Origin: Saxidomus purpurata
Lineage: Eukaryota; Mollusca; Bivalvia; Venerida; Veneridae
Assembly: GCA_022818135.1 (NCBI GenBank)
Contig: JAFMSR010000002.1
Location: 54,886,160 to 54,950,159, forward strand
Length of the DNA: 64,000 bases
Reading direction: 5' to 3'
This document shows, one piece after another, positions 11,863 through 22,270 of the stretch. Under the pieces are notes generated by a model. It saw only the letters and a list, made by a program, of their open reading frames with translations. It had not been told where the DNA came from and ran no database searches. Every line of letters begins with the position of its first letter. Positions within the stretch are counted from its first letter, which is position 1. Made by a program: the position numbers and the translations under genes.

Positions 11863-12044
11863 TTCATAAATAAAGAAAGTACTATTGTGTTTCCGAAAAA
11901 TCCAACGATAAGCGTAACAATCATAACAACAGCGAGAAGAATACTAACTGTCCGTGACAATGGCGGATGAATATTCCATTGGTCTACCCGAGGTATCGTT
12001 GTATTGTTAGATATCATGTTTATACCCTTGTAAGCTTTAAGCAT
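11863..12044 (-). CDS. Class A GPCR, first coding exon (N-terminus and TM1)
   Basis: On the - strand an ATG at 12042-12044 opens 60 codons plus two bases, followed at once by a perfect donor GTAAGT (11857-11862). The peptide has a short extracellular N-terminus with an N-glycosylation sequon (NNTT). A polar segment, DQWNIHPPLSR, follows, then a ~25-residue hydrophobic helix (residues 33-58) containing GFFGNTIVLSLF. The GN pair is the hallmark N1.50 of TM1 in rhodopsin-like receptors. The HPPLSR segment before TM1 recalls some invertebrate opsins, but that is a guess. A second in-frame ATG at 12015-12017 is an alternative start. No exon for TM2-TM7 was found at lower coordinates, so the rest lies beyond the window, is too diverged to see, or the gene is broken. 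Confidence 0.6.
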
Positions 12045-12071
12045 TAAGTTTGTTTGCAAACATAAAAACAC

Positions 12072-13245
12072 TTGACTTGCATGTACATATGTGTCATGTA
12101 TTTTATAAAGTAATGTTAAAATTCCATTTCTCGTCCTGATAGTCCGTTATAAAAACCAACGATTGTGTAATACTAGTAATCATGCTTAAACACTGCTGTA
12201 CATTATTTAATATTAAAGCACTCTTTCACATTGTGTAACACGTGTCATACTAATATCTTAACAATCCTTCACGAATGACATGCTAAATAATCATATGCCT
12301 TGTTCTTAGACTGATCGCGTCATCGTTTTCTACGAAACTACTGTATTGATATTTGTGTAGCCGCATCAATGTCGCTTCTTAATGTTGCTATTCAAGTAAG
12401 AAGCCAATGGAAAATGTTTAGAAATGTATTTCTCTTTGAAATTTGACCATTTTTATTCGTTAAAATTAAATCCATTTTTCATTTTGTACAAACTAATAAA
12501 CATGTTAATATTTATGCTATTCTCATGTTATCATAATTACTTCCATGTTATGAGAAAATAAAGAAAATGACAATTTCCCAATAATTAGAACAAATTGCTA
12601 TATTTTAGCAACACGTTTTAGGTCCTTTTCAATCTTATTAATAAAAAAAAAATAATATCAAACAGGGAATAAGAATAAGAATAAGATTATATCCTCTTGA
12701 TTTATTGTCAACAGGAAACATGGGGATAATACACTTCATTTTGTTAACATAAGATCGGAAGAAGCATTTGTAACTAATCTATAAAGGAAGCTCAACTAGG
12801 GAAGAAATTTAAAGTTAAATTTAGAGTCATTTTGATCAAGGCCAATTTTACTTTAGGATCTTGGCTTCACATCTCCTGAAAGATTTCTATAAATCTTAGG
12901 TCTTATTTACACCTCGAAGAGGCGACGTGCAACATCCAGTATAGGTTTCACAGCAGCTATGTACCCGTCGAACAGAATTCGACAGAATTGTACTCATAAA
13001 TGTTTAATAACCTTATAGTATTTTAATATGTTGCACTTAAGTTCTCGATAATTTTGAGAACATTCATTTTAACTGCATGGCCTTTATTATTAATTACAAA
13101 ATTCATAGATGACATAGACAAGTAAAAAATGAAAGAAAAGAATTTTAATATTCTGTCTTTAGAAGCATGACATAAAATGAAGAAATACACAAATAAATAT
13201 GACTTGCAAAATGTTTTTATTAGTTATCTATACTTTTTTGTGTTC
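12072..13245. other. No gene recognised
   Basis: AT-rich. May hold the 5' flank of the GPCR exon on the - strand, but no clear TATA box or upstream exon is visible. It contains one very short family R tail (12643-12670). Confidence 0.4.
12643..12670 (-). mobile_element. Family R micro-insertion (tail only)
   Basis: An A-run followed by AATAATATCAAACAGGGAAT, an exact 20-bp match to the end of the family R 3' terminus in reverse. It is then followed by unrelated AAGAATAAGAATAAG. An extreme 5' truncation is the simplest reading. Confidence 0.6.
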
Positions 13246-13840
13246 CAGTGAAATAAAAGTAATAATCCACAGTTTTGAAATAGTGGATAACCATGTTTAT
13301 TTACACTGTTTTTGATTATTGAGTATTACTCCGCGACTTATGGTTTGATGAAGTGCAGTTAACAATTGTTTCAATTTAAATCGTATAAATTGATGTTTTA
13401 GTTTCACTGGATGAAAGAAATAGATGTGACTTCTTAAATACTATTTTTGTTGCTTTATCTGATATGATGGTAGTACTGCGGTTCTTATCATTATGGGGTT
13501 CTCCATGGGGAATAAGAAATACAACTATTCCAAATTTTTCTGATTATTTTGTAAAGAAAATTTGTTTGTTTCAGTAATATATCGATTTAATTTCACACGT
13601 GAACACCAAATAAAACTGCACTTTCACTCACGCCACGAGTGAAAGTATCAGTATTTTTGTGTGGAAGTATCAGTTTTTCGTGTGAAAGTATCAGTTTTTT
13701 GTGTGAAAGTATCAGTTTTGGGTGTGAAAGTATCAGTTTTTGGTGTGAAAGTACCAGTTTTTGGTGTGAAAGTATTAGTTTTTGGTATAAAAGTATCAGT
13801 TTTTGGTGTTCACATGTGAAATAAAATGGATATTTCACTG
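13246..13840 (+). mobile_element. TIR element carrying a 21-bp minisatellite
   Basis: Bounded by CAGTGAAATA (13246) and TATTTCACTG (13831-13840), a 10-bp perfect inverted repeat. A second inverted pair, CACGTGAACACCAAA and TTTGGTGTTCACATGTG, flanks the minisatellite. A homologous copy in opposite orientation lies at 43550-43974; shared landmarks include ACTCCGCGA, ATGAAGTGCAG, GGTAGTA and GAACCCCAT. Non-autonomous; no ORF outside the minisatellite. The superfamily is unknown. Confidence 0.75.
13644..13812 (+). repeat. Minisatellite, 8 x 21 bp
   Basis: The unit is close to GTGTGAAAGTATCAGTTTTT. AGTATCAG (or a one-base variant) starts at 13644, 13666, 13687, 13708, 13729, 13750, 13771 and 13792: one 22-bp and six 21-bp spacings. 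Because 21 is a multiple of 3, both strands show spurious repetitive ORFs. Confidence 0.95.
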
Positions 13841-14730
13841 ACAAAAAATACATACAAAATCTAAAAGATCTTTTTTTCTATAATTAGCAAAACATAATTT
13901 CAAACTAACGCCGCTGATTGCATAATATTTGTAAGTCATACTCTCCTTAAAACTACCCTAAAATGTAAACTTAATTTCACAAAAATGTAGTAACTGTGTC
14001 CGCGTAAACGCCGAGTAACTCTATATTATATTGCTTGTGTAATCGTTAAACACAAACTTCTCACATTATTCAATATAACGGATACACAATGTACTTTACG
14101 ATGTTGTAAACTCTCATCAAAAATATTTTCTCCTTTAAACTATCTAAGTAAGTCATAATGTTGCGTCTTGAAACACAGCACATCTATTTAATTTAAACAT
14201 TTAAACATGCAGAAATACACCACAATGGTCAGCAAAAGTAATGTTCCCGGCCATTAAAATGATAGGTTAACGGAAAAAGTGTCAAAAATTGTAGAAAGTT
14301 CAAACCATGCATTTCAAAGTTAATTTAAAACATTTCTCAATGTTAAAATATACAAGTAACTGTATTTTAAAATATCGTTTTAATTGTATTTCACAAACAG
14401 TTAAATATTTATAACAATTCACGGAATGAAAATATTTCGTGGAGTGTTTCTTTTTTTGTCACATATGTTAAAATAACGTTTCCCAGATAATTGTTTAATT
14501 TGCGACGTGTTTTTAAAAGTAATGTTCGGAGGATGATTTATTTAACGGCTGCTCCGGGCCGGGACGTGATAATCGGTCCGGACCGTAAGAAGCATACAGA
14601 CACAACGTCTTTTGCATCATTTAACAGATATCAACGTCAGTATCGTTTTCGTTGAAACAATACCATATACAATATACAACACATTGCATTTAGTATTGCT
14701 AAAACTTGCGTTCAACGTCAGACTCGTTTT
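13841..14730. other. No gene recognised
   Basis: AT-rich. A small GC-rich palindromic spot (GGTCCGGACC) is at about 14575. No ORF with a domain. Confidence 0.4.
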
Positions 14731-15106
14731 TAAAGGGGCACTTCCTACATATAGCCGATTATATTCTCGAAACATAGATTATGTGCTCAATGAACGTAAA
14801 AGGATAAATAAATACAATTTCAAAGAAGAACATATGGCAAAAAATGCCTCGTTTTACCACAATTAATCAATATAGAGGCTTTCTGTAATAAATTGCATCC
14901 ACCCATTAATCGTACAACAACAACTCTACATAGATTATTGAATGGTTTACGGTACTGCAGTATATTTTAAACCGCTGATTTTATCGATAATGACTGGGAA
15001 TACATACCTGAAACTTTAAGGTTATGCTATAGTACTTCCAAAGATTCTAATATTTATGTTTTGGAGGTTATTTAGTTTGACATCAGTTATAGGGTATGTC
15101 CCTTTA
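14728..15106 (+). repeat. MITE family B, complete copy
   Basis: The left end TTTAAAGGGGCACTTCCTA and right end TAGGGTATGTCCCTTTAA are imperfect inverted repeats with outer TTAA. The interior follows the family consensus without interruption, making this the cleanest copy in the window. The ORF at 14612-14866 runs into it and is not a gene. Confidence 0.9.
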
Positions 15107-16040
15107 ATGGAACAATACCATATACAACAAATTGCAAAGTCTTGCTAAATTAGCGTTCTCGGAGTCACAGAAAATGCACACTGTTATCAAATTCTACTTC
15201 TAACTTTGGTACTTAACTAGAAAAATGATTAAACATACGTCAAGAAGAAAGACAAGGTAGCTTAGTGGAATCAACGATTTAAAGGCACATTTCCTTTTAG
15301 AAGATGCGCAGTTGATATATCCGTTCGTTTGTGGTTTAAACAGTGACATGGTCAGTATTTTCTACATTAGCAGAACAGCTTTACACGCAGAAATTCAGCA
15401 TGAGGTAGATTTCTCGCTTGTAAGTATATAAAAAGGGTGCAACGCCAGACAACGTTGACGCTCCACGCTGTGATGTGTTCGTCGATTTTGTATGTTTCTT
15501 GAATATTTATGTACGTATATAAATAAACTGAAATTTACACGGGGCACTCAGTAGAGATTGAACATCTTATCGTGCTACTACAAGCTATGCCAATGTAATA
15601 GAAACGGTCCAGTTAATTCCGGATCATCCCTCGTGTACGAATGACGTCATCCGGAATGTTCGGAATATACATGGCAAATCTTTTGTAAACTTTCTCGGGT
15701 TACGGAGTCAATCTTTCATGATAAATTGTGTCGCATCTTGTGTCGTGTATATGATCGATCAAAGTACAGTTTAATCTTTCCATGTGACATAGATAGTCAC
15801 GAAAGAAAAGCATCGTTTCTGAGGAATATTGTAGCTTTAAAGAAGAATCTTCGCGTGCTATTGATCATGTATATAAGAAATATAAGAAGGTTAATTATTG
15901 GTAGAAAGCTCGTGCGTGCTCTAGTAGATTTTATTAACATCTGGCTGAAGGTCATGAACTCCGAACAGAGTCTGCTAACTCAAGCCCACGCAACATAAAG
16001 GTTTCCTGAAACATAGCATATCTCCTTATAATTAAACACC
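15107..16040. other. No confident gene; TATA-like and CRE-like sites
   Basis: Contains TATATAAAAAGG at about 15425 and a palindromic TGACGTCA at 15642-15649. The latter sits inside an imperfect inverted repeat built on ATTCCGGAT and ATCCGGAAT. An open frame at 15726-15998 (90 codons) lacks an ATG start and any recognisable domain. These signals could mark a promoter and first exon, but chance is not excluded. Confidence 0.25.
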
Positions 16041-16190
16041 CCCCGTGTGTTTGCTTTGTATGATAGTGTGTGTTGGTAGTGTATAGTCTACATGTGGTGT
16101 GTTTCGGGGGGGGGTTTGTGGTGTGCACTTCTGGGTGCTGTGGGTTTTTTTTTGGGGGGGGTGGGTGTGGTACGTGGCATTCCCTTTGAT
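16041..16190 (+). mobile_element. Family R tail, diverged copy
   Basis: GTGTGTTTGCTTTGTATG, TGTGGTGTGCACTTCTGG, GTGCTGTGGG and GTACGTGGCATTCCC are shared with the other copies in the same order. G-runs interrupt it, and the final block is decayed (CTTTGATAATTTTC). An older member or one with consensus errors. Confidence 0.75.
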
Positions 16191-18539
16191 AATTTTCTAT
16201 AATTAAACAATACCCCTAAACCTTTTACAACCTTTTAAAATATAAATAATCTCTTGCAGTATATGTTAATATACACATAGTCATGTCGGCGTGGGCGGGG
16301 AAGATTCAAATAACACAGATGCATGTACCTCTTATCCAGAAATTTCAAATTTAGATTTGGGAAAACTATCTTATGTTTTTAAAATGCTCCAATAATGTAC
16401 CACTATTAGGCAGTAAAACTAATTCGACGGGTTTTGTGTGTGTTTCTGTGTGCTTTTACATACCAGTATCAACGAGTTAAATAATTACATTTGACCGTTG
16501 GCGGTAAGCTTGATCTAAGCCTGACTTTTGCATCATGTTGTAGGTGTTTGGTTAACGTTTTGTGATGTTCAAATATATTTAAACTTGACATTACAAAATC
16601 TCAGAGGTACTTTGATTTTTCTTCTTTGCTTTTATGCATAACAACGTTAAATGTACACTATAAATTTGCTCATTAACCATTTCCACTACTGCTGCTAAAT
16701 GGGTATCATGCCTTTTGATCGAATGGAACTTGAATGCAGTCAATAACGTGTCTTACAACAATCGTTTGAATTCTTGACGTGACATTGCAATTCCATACAG
16801 GTTTAACGGGAAATATGGACTTCTAATTTCCCAATTTTATCGTTTGCATAAATAATTTTCTGCAACCTAACATTTATGTCTATGTAATTATAATTTACCG
16901 TACTAGACTGCTGACTGAAACACATCATTGGTGATCTAACTAAAATATTGAACATTTTTCATCAAATTGAATTTGTTTTGTGGTTTTGTATTTGTTTTAG
17001 TTTAAAGTGATATTACTGTTCAAAGTGGCCATCATAATTCATATCAAACATTAATCGGTGATATATTTTTCTAAAATAATTAATACGCCCATAGTTATGA
17101 CCGAATAACGATCTGTCACATTCCACATAGAAGAAATCTGTAAAAATCTTTTTTCACTATTCTAGTCAAAAACAGAAACATAACCTTTTCGGTTAGGTAT
17201 ATCTTAATTTTTATCTGTCAAAAACAGACATAACTTGGTAAAACTTATTTCCATTATGTTTTAAAGCGTCCTCTGTGTTTTCTGCATCATTCTTGACTAT
17301 AACCCAATGTGGCAATTTTGAAGTGTAATATAACTTTGAGTATATTTTATTGCTTCTTTGATATAAGAATTTCACAACTATCGATCAAACAATAAGAAAT
17401 AAAACAGTTGAATGATGGGGAGATGATGTATGGAAATGTTAACTATCGGGACGACATGCCAGTTTACATGTCTAAATATCCTTCTACTGAAAGTCAAAAT
17501 TACGCATCATCACTATCACACTAGGGTATCGGCTTTTGTTTGGAGGGCGATTACTTTCAGTTATCACCCTCGAGTCCATAAGTTACACCATTTCACGTTA
17601 TTTGTACGCTATCCTATACAGTTCGACGACATTGAAGTAAATCAAAGTATATAACCATCAAGAACAAAGTGTAAATACAATGTATCTTATGGTTTTGGCG
17701 TTTAATTAAAAATAAAAACAGATATATGAACGACAAGTGCAGTATAATTATGTACAAGCGATACTTGAACACGGCTTGGAATTACGTGACATTCCGGGTA
17801 GCTGGCACGGACAAAATGATCGACTAATTTCATCGCTACCGCTAGGATTTTCATGTAATCGGGTATGATTGAACTATTTTTTTGTCTAAAATCTACACCA
17901 GTCTACAGGGATTTAAAAGTATTTTCCGCTATTTACCTTACTTACCGTTCTGTGTTCGGAAGTTTTATCAAACACTTAAAAATCCAGAGCGGTATATTGA
18001 ATGTTGACAAGCATTTTCTGGGTAAACCTCGCAGAGTTATATTTTTGAAGAAATCCCCTTTCCCAGTCGTATTTTTTTGCAGAAAAGTAATAAACGAAGA
18101 TTGCTAAGCATCAACGGGGAGCAAATAAACTTGGTTGCATTTTTTAACGCTTCCCATTATTCTTATCGGGTGTTGAAAACATGCGGACGTTCTCTCGTTG
18201 ATAACTCCAAAGTCAAATTTTACGGCTTCTTTACGGAGAAGAACTATTAATCGTTCCTGGCGAAATGTATATTTTCAGTACTCAGTTCGGCGTTTATAGT
18301 TAAAATAAAATAAAGAATCGTTATTATTTTGACTCAAAAGAGGAAACGTCTTACAATACAAGGACTTCCGTGTAGCTCTGCTAGAAATTATCAATTACAG
18401 CAAAAAAAAAACCCAAACCAAAAAATAAAACGTTCAGAGAATACAGACTTTAAAAAACGGTAATGTTGTACATTTGTACTTGTACTCTTTGAGGAATATA
18501 GAATGTTCATAAAAATAGAGCAGTAAAACCACAAACGTT
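16191..18539. other. No gene recognised
   Basis: About 2.3 kb of AT-rich DNA. ORFs at 17430-17654, 17865-18107 and 18391-18603 show no domain, splice logic or repeat match. A ~60-bp stretch at 18350-18415 (TTCCGTGTAGCTC ... GCAGCAAAA-like) recurs at about 24240-24330 and may be part of family C or a SINE relic. Confidence 0.35.
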
Positions 18540-19560
18540 TACCAATCCAATCAAAACACTTAAAGTGCTGACAACAAGGAGCCCACCGGGAAATAGAGCA
18601 CAAGGGGATTTTCTATATCACAGACAATGAGTGATCATTTGTGTCAATGCTTCGCTAACAGTACTTGATTTTGGTTACTATCCGTTTATTTTAATCACAG
18701 ACCTGCAGTTCATTGATAACACATAAGGTTGATGTTGTTTTTATTTTTTTCAAAATCCCTCGAGCTAAAACATAATTATGCTTGAGACTTTTTGACGAAG
18801 TAAAATACAGTGCTTTAAAATTGTATGTAACCAGCTTTGTTTATGAAACATCCTTCAGGAATATGTGACATGACCTACTCAGCACTTTACTTGAAATGGT
18901 CTATTATTTCACCAAATTTTCATGAAACCTAAATTTAAGTGGTGGTGCATTATGTTTCCGTAAGGGACATGTGCTAACATCATAAAACATATAATACAGG
19001 TCATTACTTTCATAATGATGTCCGACTGTAACCTGCAACCTCCGACTTTGTCTCTTTAAGTGGGAAAGTTGGCAGTGTCTTACGAAGATTTGGAGCCTAG
19101 TACTGGAACTTTCTAGGACGATGTTAGGGAAACTAGCTGCCTGTCAAACTGACCAAATACATGAACTTTTGAAGTGGACGTTAAACTCTTACAACAACGA
19201 TATCCGATCAGAAATCATAAAAGAAAGAAAATGCAGCATTTTTTTCTGAAAGGGACATACTCTATAACTGTTGCCAAACGAAATAACCTCTCAAAAATAA
19301 ATAATAAAATCTGTGGAAGTATTATTACTTAACCTGAAAGGTTCAGCCGATTTTTGATAGTATTTCATTAAAAACCTTGTAAGAAAATTTGCAGAAACCA
19401 AACTCACATTGTTGTTGATTTTTCACAACCGCACCACGTCGGCAGTTCGTGTCCCGCAGTTTCATTTCATCATATTTTGTGTTGGTAGAGAGTTAACCAG
19501 CCACAAAATACTTTAAGTTAGTGTTCTCTCACCATATTTAAATGTGTGGATTTTCAAATC
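18540..19560 (+). repeat. Dispersed repeat family C, copy 3, with MITE B end
   Basis: Collinear with 9240-9920: AAAGTGCTGACA, GTGTCAATGCTTCGCTAACA, ATTATGCTTGAGAC, GAGCCTAGTACTGG, GAAGTGGACGTTAAACTC. At about 19248-19345 it passes into a reverse MITE B 3' end (AGGGACATACTCTATAACTG). It then continues with a module (GCACCACGTCGGCAGTTCG) matching about 10345 and, inverted, about 11085. The same MITE-C junction in two copies implies the two amplified together. Confidence 0.6.
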
Positions 19561-20525
19561 CTAACATTTATTGTACCCGGTTTTTGAGAAAAGCAGTTTC
19601 TACTTTTAAAACCGAACTACCACTCAATTGTAAATAATCCTTCAGGTAGATCACATCACATATTAATAGAAAGTAACATAAGTAATCAACAGGTTTGGTG
19701 TGGGTATGATTGCAAAGATTTATATTGTTTCAAAGATAAGAAAAATATGCGACAATTTATCATAAAAAAGAATTTAGTCATTTTTTCTAAGTTAATGTGC
19801 ATAGGTTGTAAGTACTTATCAAGCGTTCGACAGATACAGCATAATGGCACTAAAATAATCTGTTTCTTACTACGCAGTTCAGACATGCAATACTTTAATA
19901 AGCAGCCGATCAAAACGCGCTGAAAGTGACACACCTCATATACCATTTATACTGGCAATACTTTACCTACATTGCATTTACGAGTATAAACGCCATTTCA
20001 TCGGTTATTTAATGAAAATGTAGGTTCTGATAACAGACGGAATGTCGTTCTGGTTAACTACGATATGTTTCACTCCAAAATCGAAAGTAGAGAAGTCACG
20101 AAGATACTACGCAGTTGGGAGTTTAAAGATGGTAGAATTTATGTAAAAAGAGCCAGTTTTTAAGTTGCTGTCGCTATTAGCGATAATTGTGAAATATACC
20201 ATTTCACTGCCATATTCAGGGAAACACCCGGCGGGAAACAATTTTTTATGAATGGAACACCAATAGAAAGTTGTTTTATTATTTCGCGTATATTATGCAT
20301 TATACAAATGTACCATGAATGCAATCGATCATTAATTTTCATGTCGTACAATGGTGAAAAAATGACGTTGTAAGCCATGCTTAAGTGCTCAGTACAATGT
20401 ATATTATGTATTAAATATTCCGACTTTGTTCTTTATTCATTTCTTAGTCTAGAAAAAAGATCTACGTCAAAGGTTATACATTTTAGTTACATGTACGTTT
20501 ATTTACAGGCGGGCAGTTAATTTTA
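19561..20525. other. No gene recognised
   Basis: AT-rich. ORFs at 19686-19946 (-) and 20160-20378 (-) have no recognisable domain. Scattered short family C words only. Confidence 0.35.
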
Positions 20526-20529
20526 TGAT

Positions 20530-20685
20530 AATTCCAGGTAAGGACCAATGCTATTACTATTTTCTTCTTAAAAAATTGCAAACTTTCTTACATAAAGAAA
20601 CGTGATCAGTAGCAGGGCTCGATCCCAAGACTCTCAATAATTGAGAAGCTTCAGCTTCTCTAACCACTTGACCAAGGAGGAATAT
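20530..20685 (-). repeat. tRNA-derived SINE, related to 62625-62775
   Basis: On the - strand: TTGGTCAAGTGGTTAGAG (A-box region) and GGGATCGAGCCCTG (B-box region), with the spacing of a class II (Ser/Leu-like) tRNA head. The body contains GTAAGAAAGTTTGCAA, matching GTGAGAAAGTTTGTAA in the SINE at 62625-62775. The - strand end near 20685 is the 5' end. Confidence 0.75.
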
Positions 20686-20819
20686 CACTGTCCGTAACAT
20701 TGCTCAATATGCTGTTACATCAAGTGCTCAGATGTTCGACTTAAAACTATCAGACACATTGCAAAACATGTGTTCAACATTCCTCTCCTAAGTACCAATC
20801 CTTACGATAATCTATGTTT

Positions 20820-20998
20820 CAGACCGAACATTTTCAGTGCCTTCAGCGCTTTGATTCAACCTAGGGTTTGAACTACTTTTTGCACCAATTCAAATTTTAT
20901 GAATGGAAGCGTGGCGAATGAAATGCGACAGTTTTGATCACGTGATCGCCGATCTAAAGATAGACTGCATTTTGATAACTTTCCTCGAAACGATGTTT
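20820..20998 (-). repeat. Family C copy 4, left part of split copy
   Basis: Carries CAGCGCTTTGATTCAACC, a GATCGCCGATCTAAAG block and TCGAAACGATGTTT. The continuation expected from 10891-10990 is resumed only at 22240 (ATGTATACATGTATACGC ... TTTATCTTTTT). A later module (TCGCTGATATGTAAACGC) is at about 23845. Two insertions, 20999-22239 and 22271-23718, therefore split this copy. Confidence 0.8.
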
Positions 20999-22239
20999 TT
21001 TGGTCAATTGGTGGACACTATTTATCCCCGGGAACTCCAGTTAATTAAAACTAACAATTTGGATACTGGTGCTTCATTTTTAGATTTACATCTCTCTATT
21101 TATAACAATATTATACATACCAAAATTTATGACAAGAGGGATGATTTTAATTTTAGTATTGTAAATTTCCCCCATTTGGATGGGGATGTACCTCATGCTA
21201 CATCTTATGGGGTATACATTTCTCAGTTAATTCGGTTTGCTAGAGCGTGTAGTTATGTTGAGGATTTCAATGAACGTAATCAATATATTACAAATAAACT
21301 TCTTCAACAGGGCTACCGTTATTACAAATTGCGTAAATATTTTGCTAAATTTTACTATCGTAATTCTGATTTGGTTTTGAAATTCAATAGTAATCTAAAG
21401 ACTCTTCTGCGAGAAGGTATTTCAAAACCCGATTTTTATGGGGATGTGGTTTACAAACTTCGTAAGATTTTGGGTCATGGCAATTTTCCAACTGTATTTG
21501 CTAAAATTATAAAACGTTTTGTTAAAAGAGGTTACGACCCAACTGTTTTGAGACACACCGCATGTTTGGTGTTCAACCCGTTTACAGTTGGACGCTACGC
21601 TTCCCCTCTTTGATTGTGTCTGACGGAAGAGGGGGAGGACTCTGTGATGGGCAGTTTTTAAATCCCACTGGGACGAAACTGTTTTGATTTCTGTCCTCTG
21701 GCCTGTTTCGTCGGGCCCTTAAGGGTGTTTCTCTTGGTGCTCTGCCTTCTGCAAAGGCATTGAGTACATACGTTTTTTGGTTCTCAAGGTTTGCTTTTTA
21801 TATATTTATACACGAGCATTTTTGTTTTACATACCATGCCTTTTGTTTCCATTGCGTGTGTTAGAGATTCACCTAGCAGGGATTACTTTTATTTACACTG
21901 TCCTGTGACTTTGGAACATGGTGGGGGTAAGAGTGAGGTTGGGTGCGCACCATAAACCGGTTTAAGCTCCCCAGTGGTGTTTTTGCCACTGACCGTTCCA
22001 AGGCGGTGCCCCACTGTGTTCCTTTAATTGTTCGTTTTGTCCTCGTGTGTTTGCTTTGTGTGCTGGTGTGTGTTGGTGGTGTATATATGTTTGTGTGTAC
22101 ATGATTGTGTGTGTGTGTCGTGTGTGTGTGCGTGTGTGTGTGTGTTGGTGGTGTGCACTTCTGGGTGCTGTGGGGTTCGTTTTGGGGAGGCTGCGTTTTT
22201 GGTACGTGGCATTCCCTGTTTGATATTATTTTTGTTTTT
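20999..22239 (+). mobile_element. Family R retroelement, longest copy (5'-truncated, 1.24 kb)
   Basis: Contains the C-terminal part of a reverse transcriptase ORF (to 21613), then a ~625-bp 3' UTR. The UTR includes CGTCGGGCCCTTAAGGGTG, AAACCGGTTTAAGCTCCCC, CACTGACCGTTCCAAGGCG, a (GT)n tract and the common terminus TTGATATTATTTTTG plus T5. The 5' edge is fixed by comparison with the unoccupied paralogous site at 10940-10950, where AACGATGTTT runs directly into ATGCATAC. No poly(A) tail, no LTR and no clear target duplication beyond a shared TTT. At least thirteen other copies in the window share the 3' end but start at different points, the signature of target-primed reverse transcription. Confidence 0.88.
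21002..21613 (+). CDS. Reverse transcriptase C-terminal fragment (Penelope-like type suspected)
   Basis: The open frame formally begins at an ATG at 20903. Its first ~33 codons come from the flanking family C repeat, so the element-derived part begins at about 21002 (GQLVDTIYPRELQL) and ends with TGA at 21611-21613, ~203 residues. Visible motifs are SFLDLHLS, HTKIYDKRDDFNF, SYGVYISQLIRFARACS and QGYRYYKLRKYFAKFY. These match the region after the catalytic palm in Penelope-like and related RTs (FLDv...T.iY.K, then a basic R.C segment). The palm with the YxDD motif is missing through 5' truncation, so it cannot be active. There is no GIY-YIG domain before the stop, so an unusual or EN-less type is possible. 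It was probably never translated at this locus. Confidence 0.7.
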   Translation, partial: GQLVDTIYPRELQLIKTNNLDTGASFLDLHLSIYNNIIHTKIYDKRDDFNFSIVNFPHLDGDVPHATSYGVYISQLIRFARACSYVEDFNERNQYITNKLLQQGYRYYKLRKYFAKFYYRNSDLVLKFNSNLKTLLREGISKPDFYGDVVYKLRKILGHGNFPTVFAKIIKRFVKRGYDPTVLRHTACLVFNPFTVGRYASPL

Positions 22240-22270
22240 ATGTATACATGTATACGCCGTTTATCTTTTT

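Noticed and set aside
13593..13853. Repetitive ORFs on both strands (ESISFWC / HQKLILS repeats)
   Set aside because: The 21-bp minisatellite is a multiple of three and is open in several frames; no start context or domain.
15726..15998. 90-codon + ORF downstream of a TATA-like and a CRE-like site
   Set aside because: Begins at TTG, no ATG in a good context, no domain; the promoter signals alone are too weak to call a gene.
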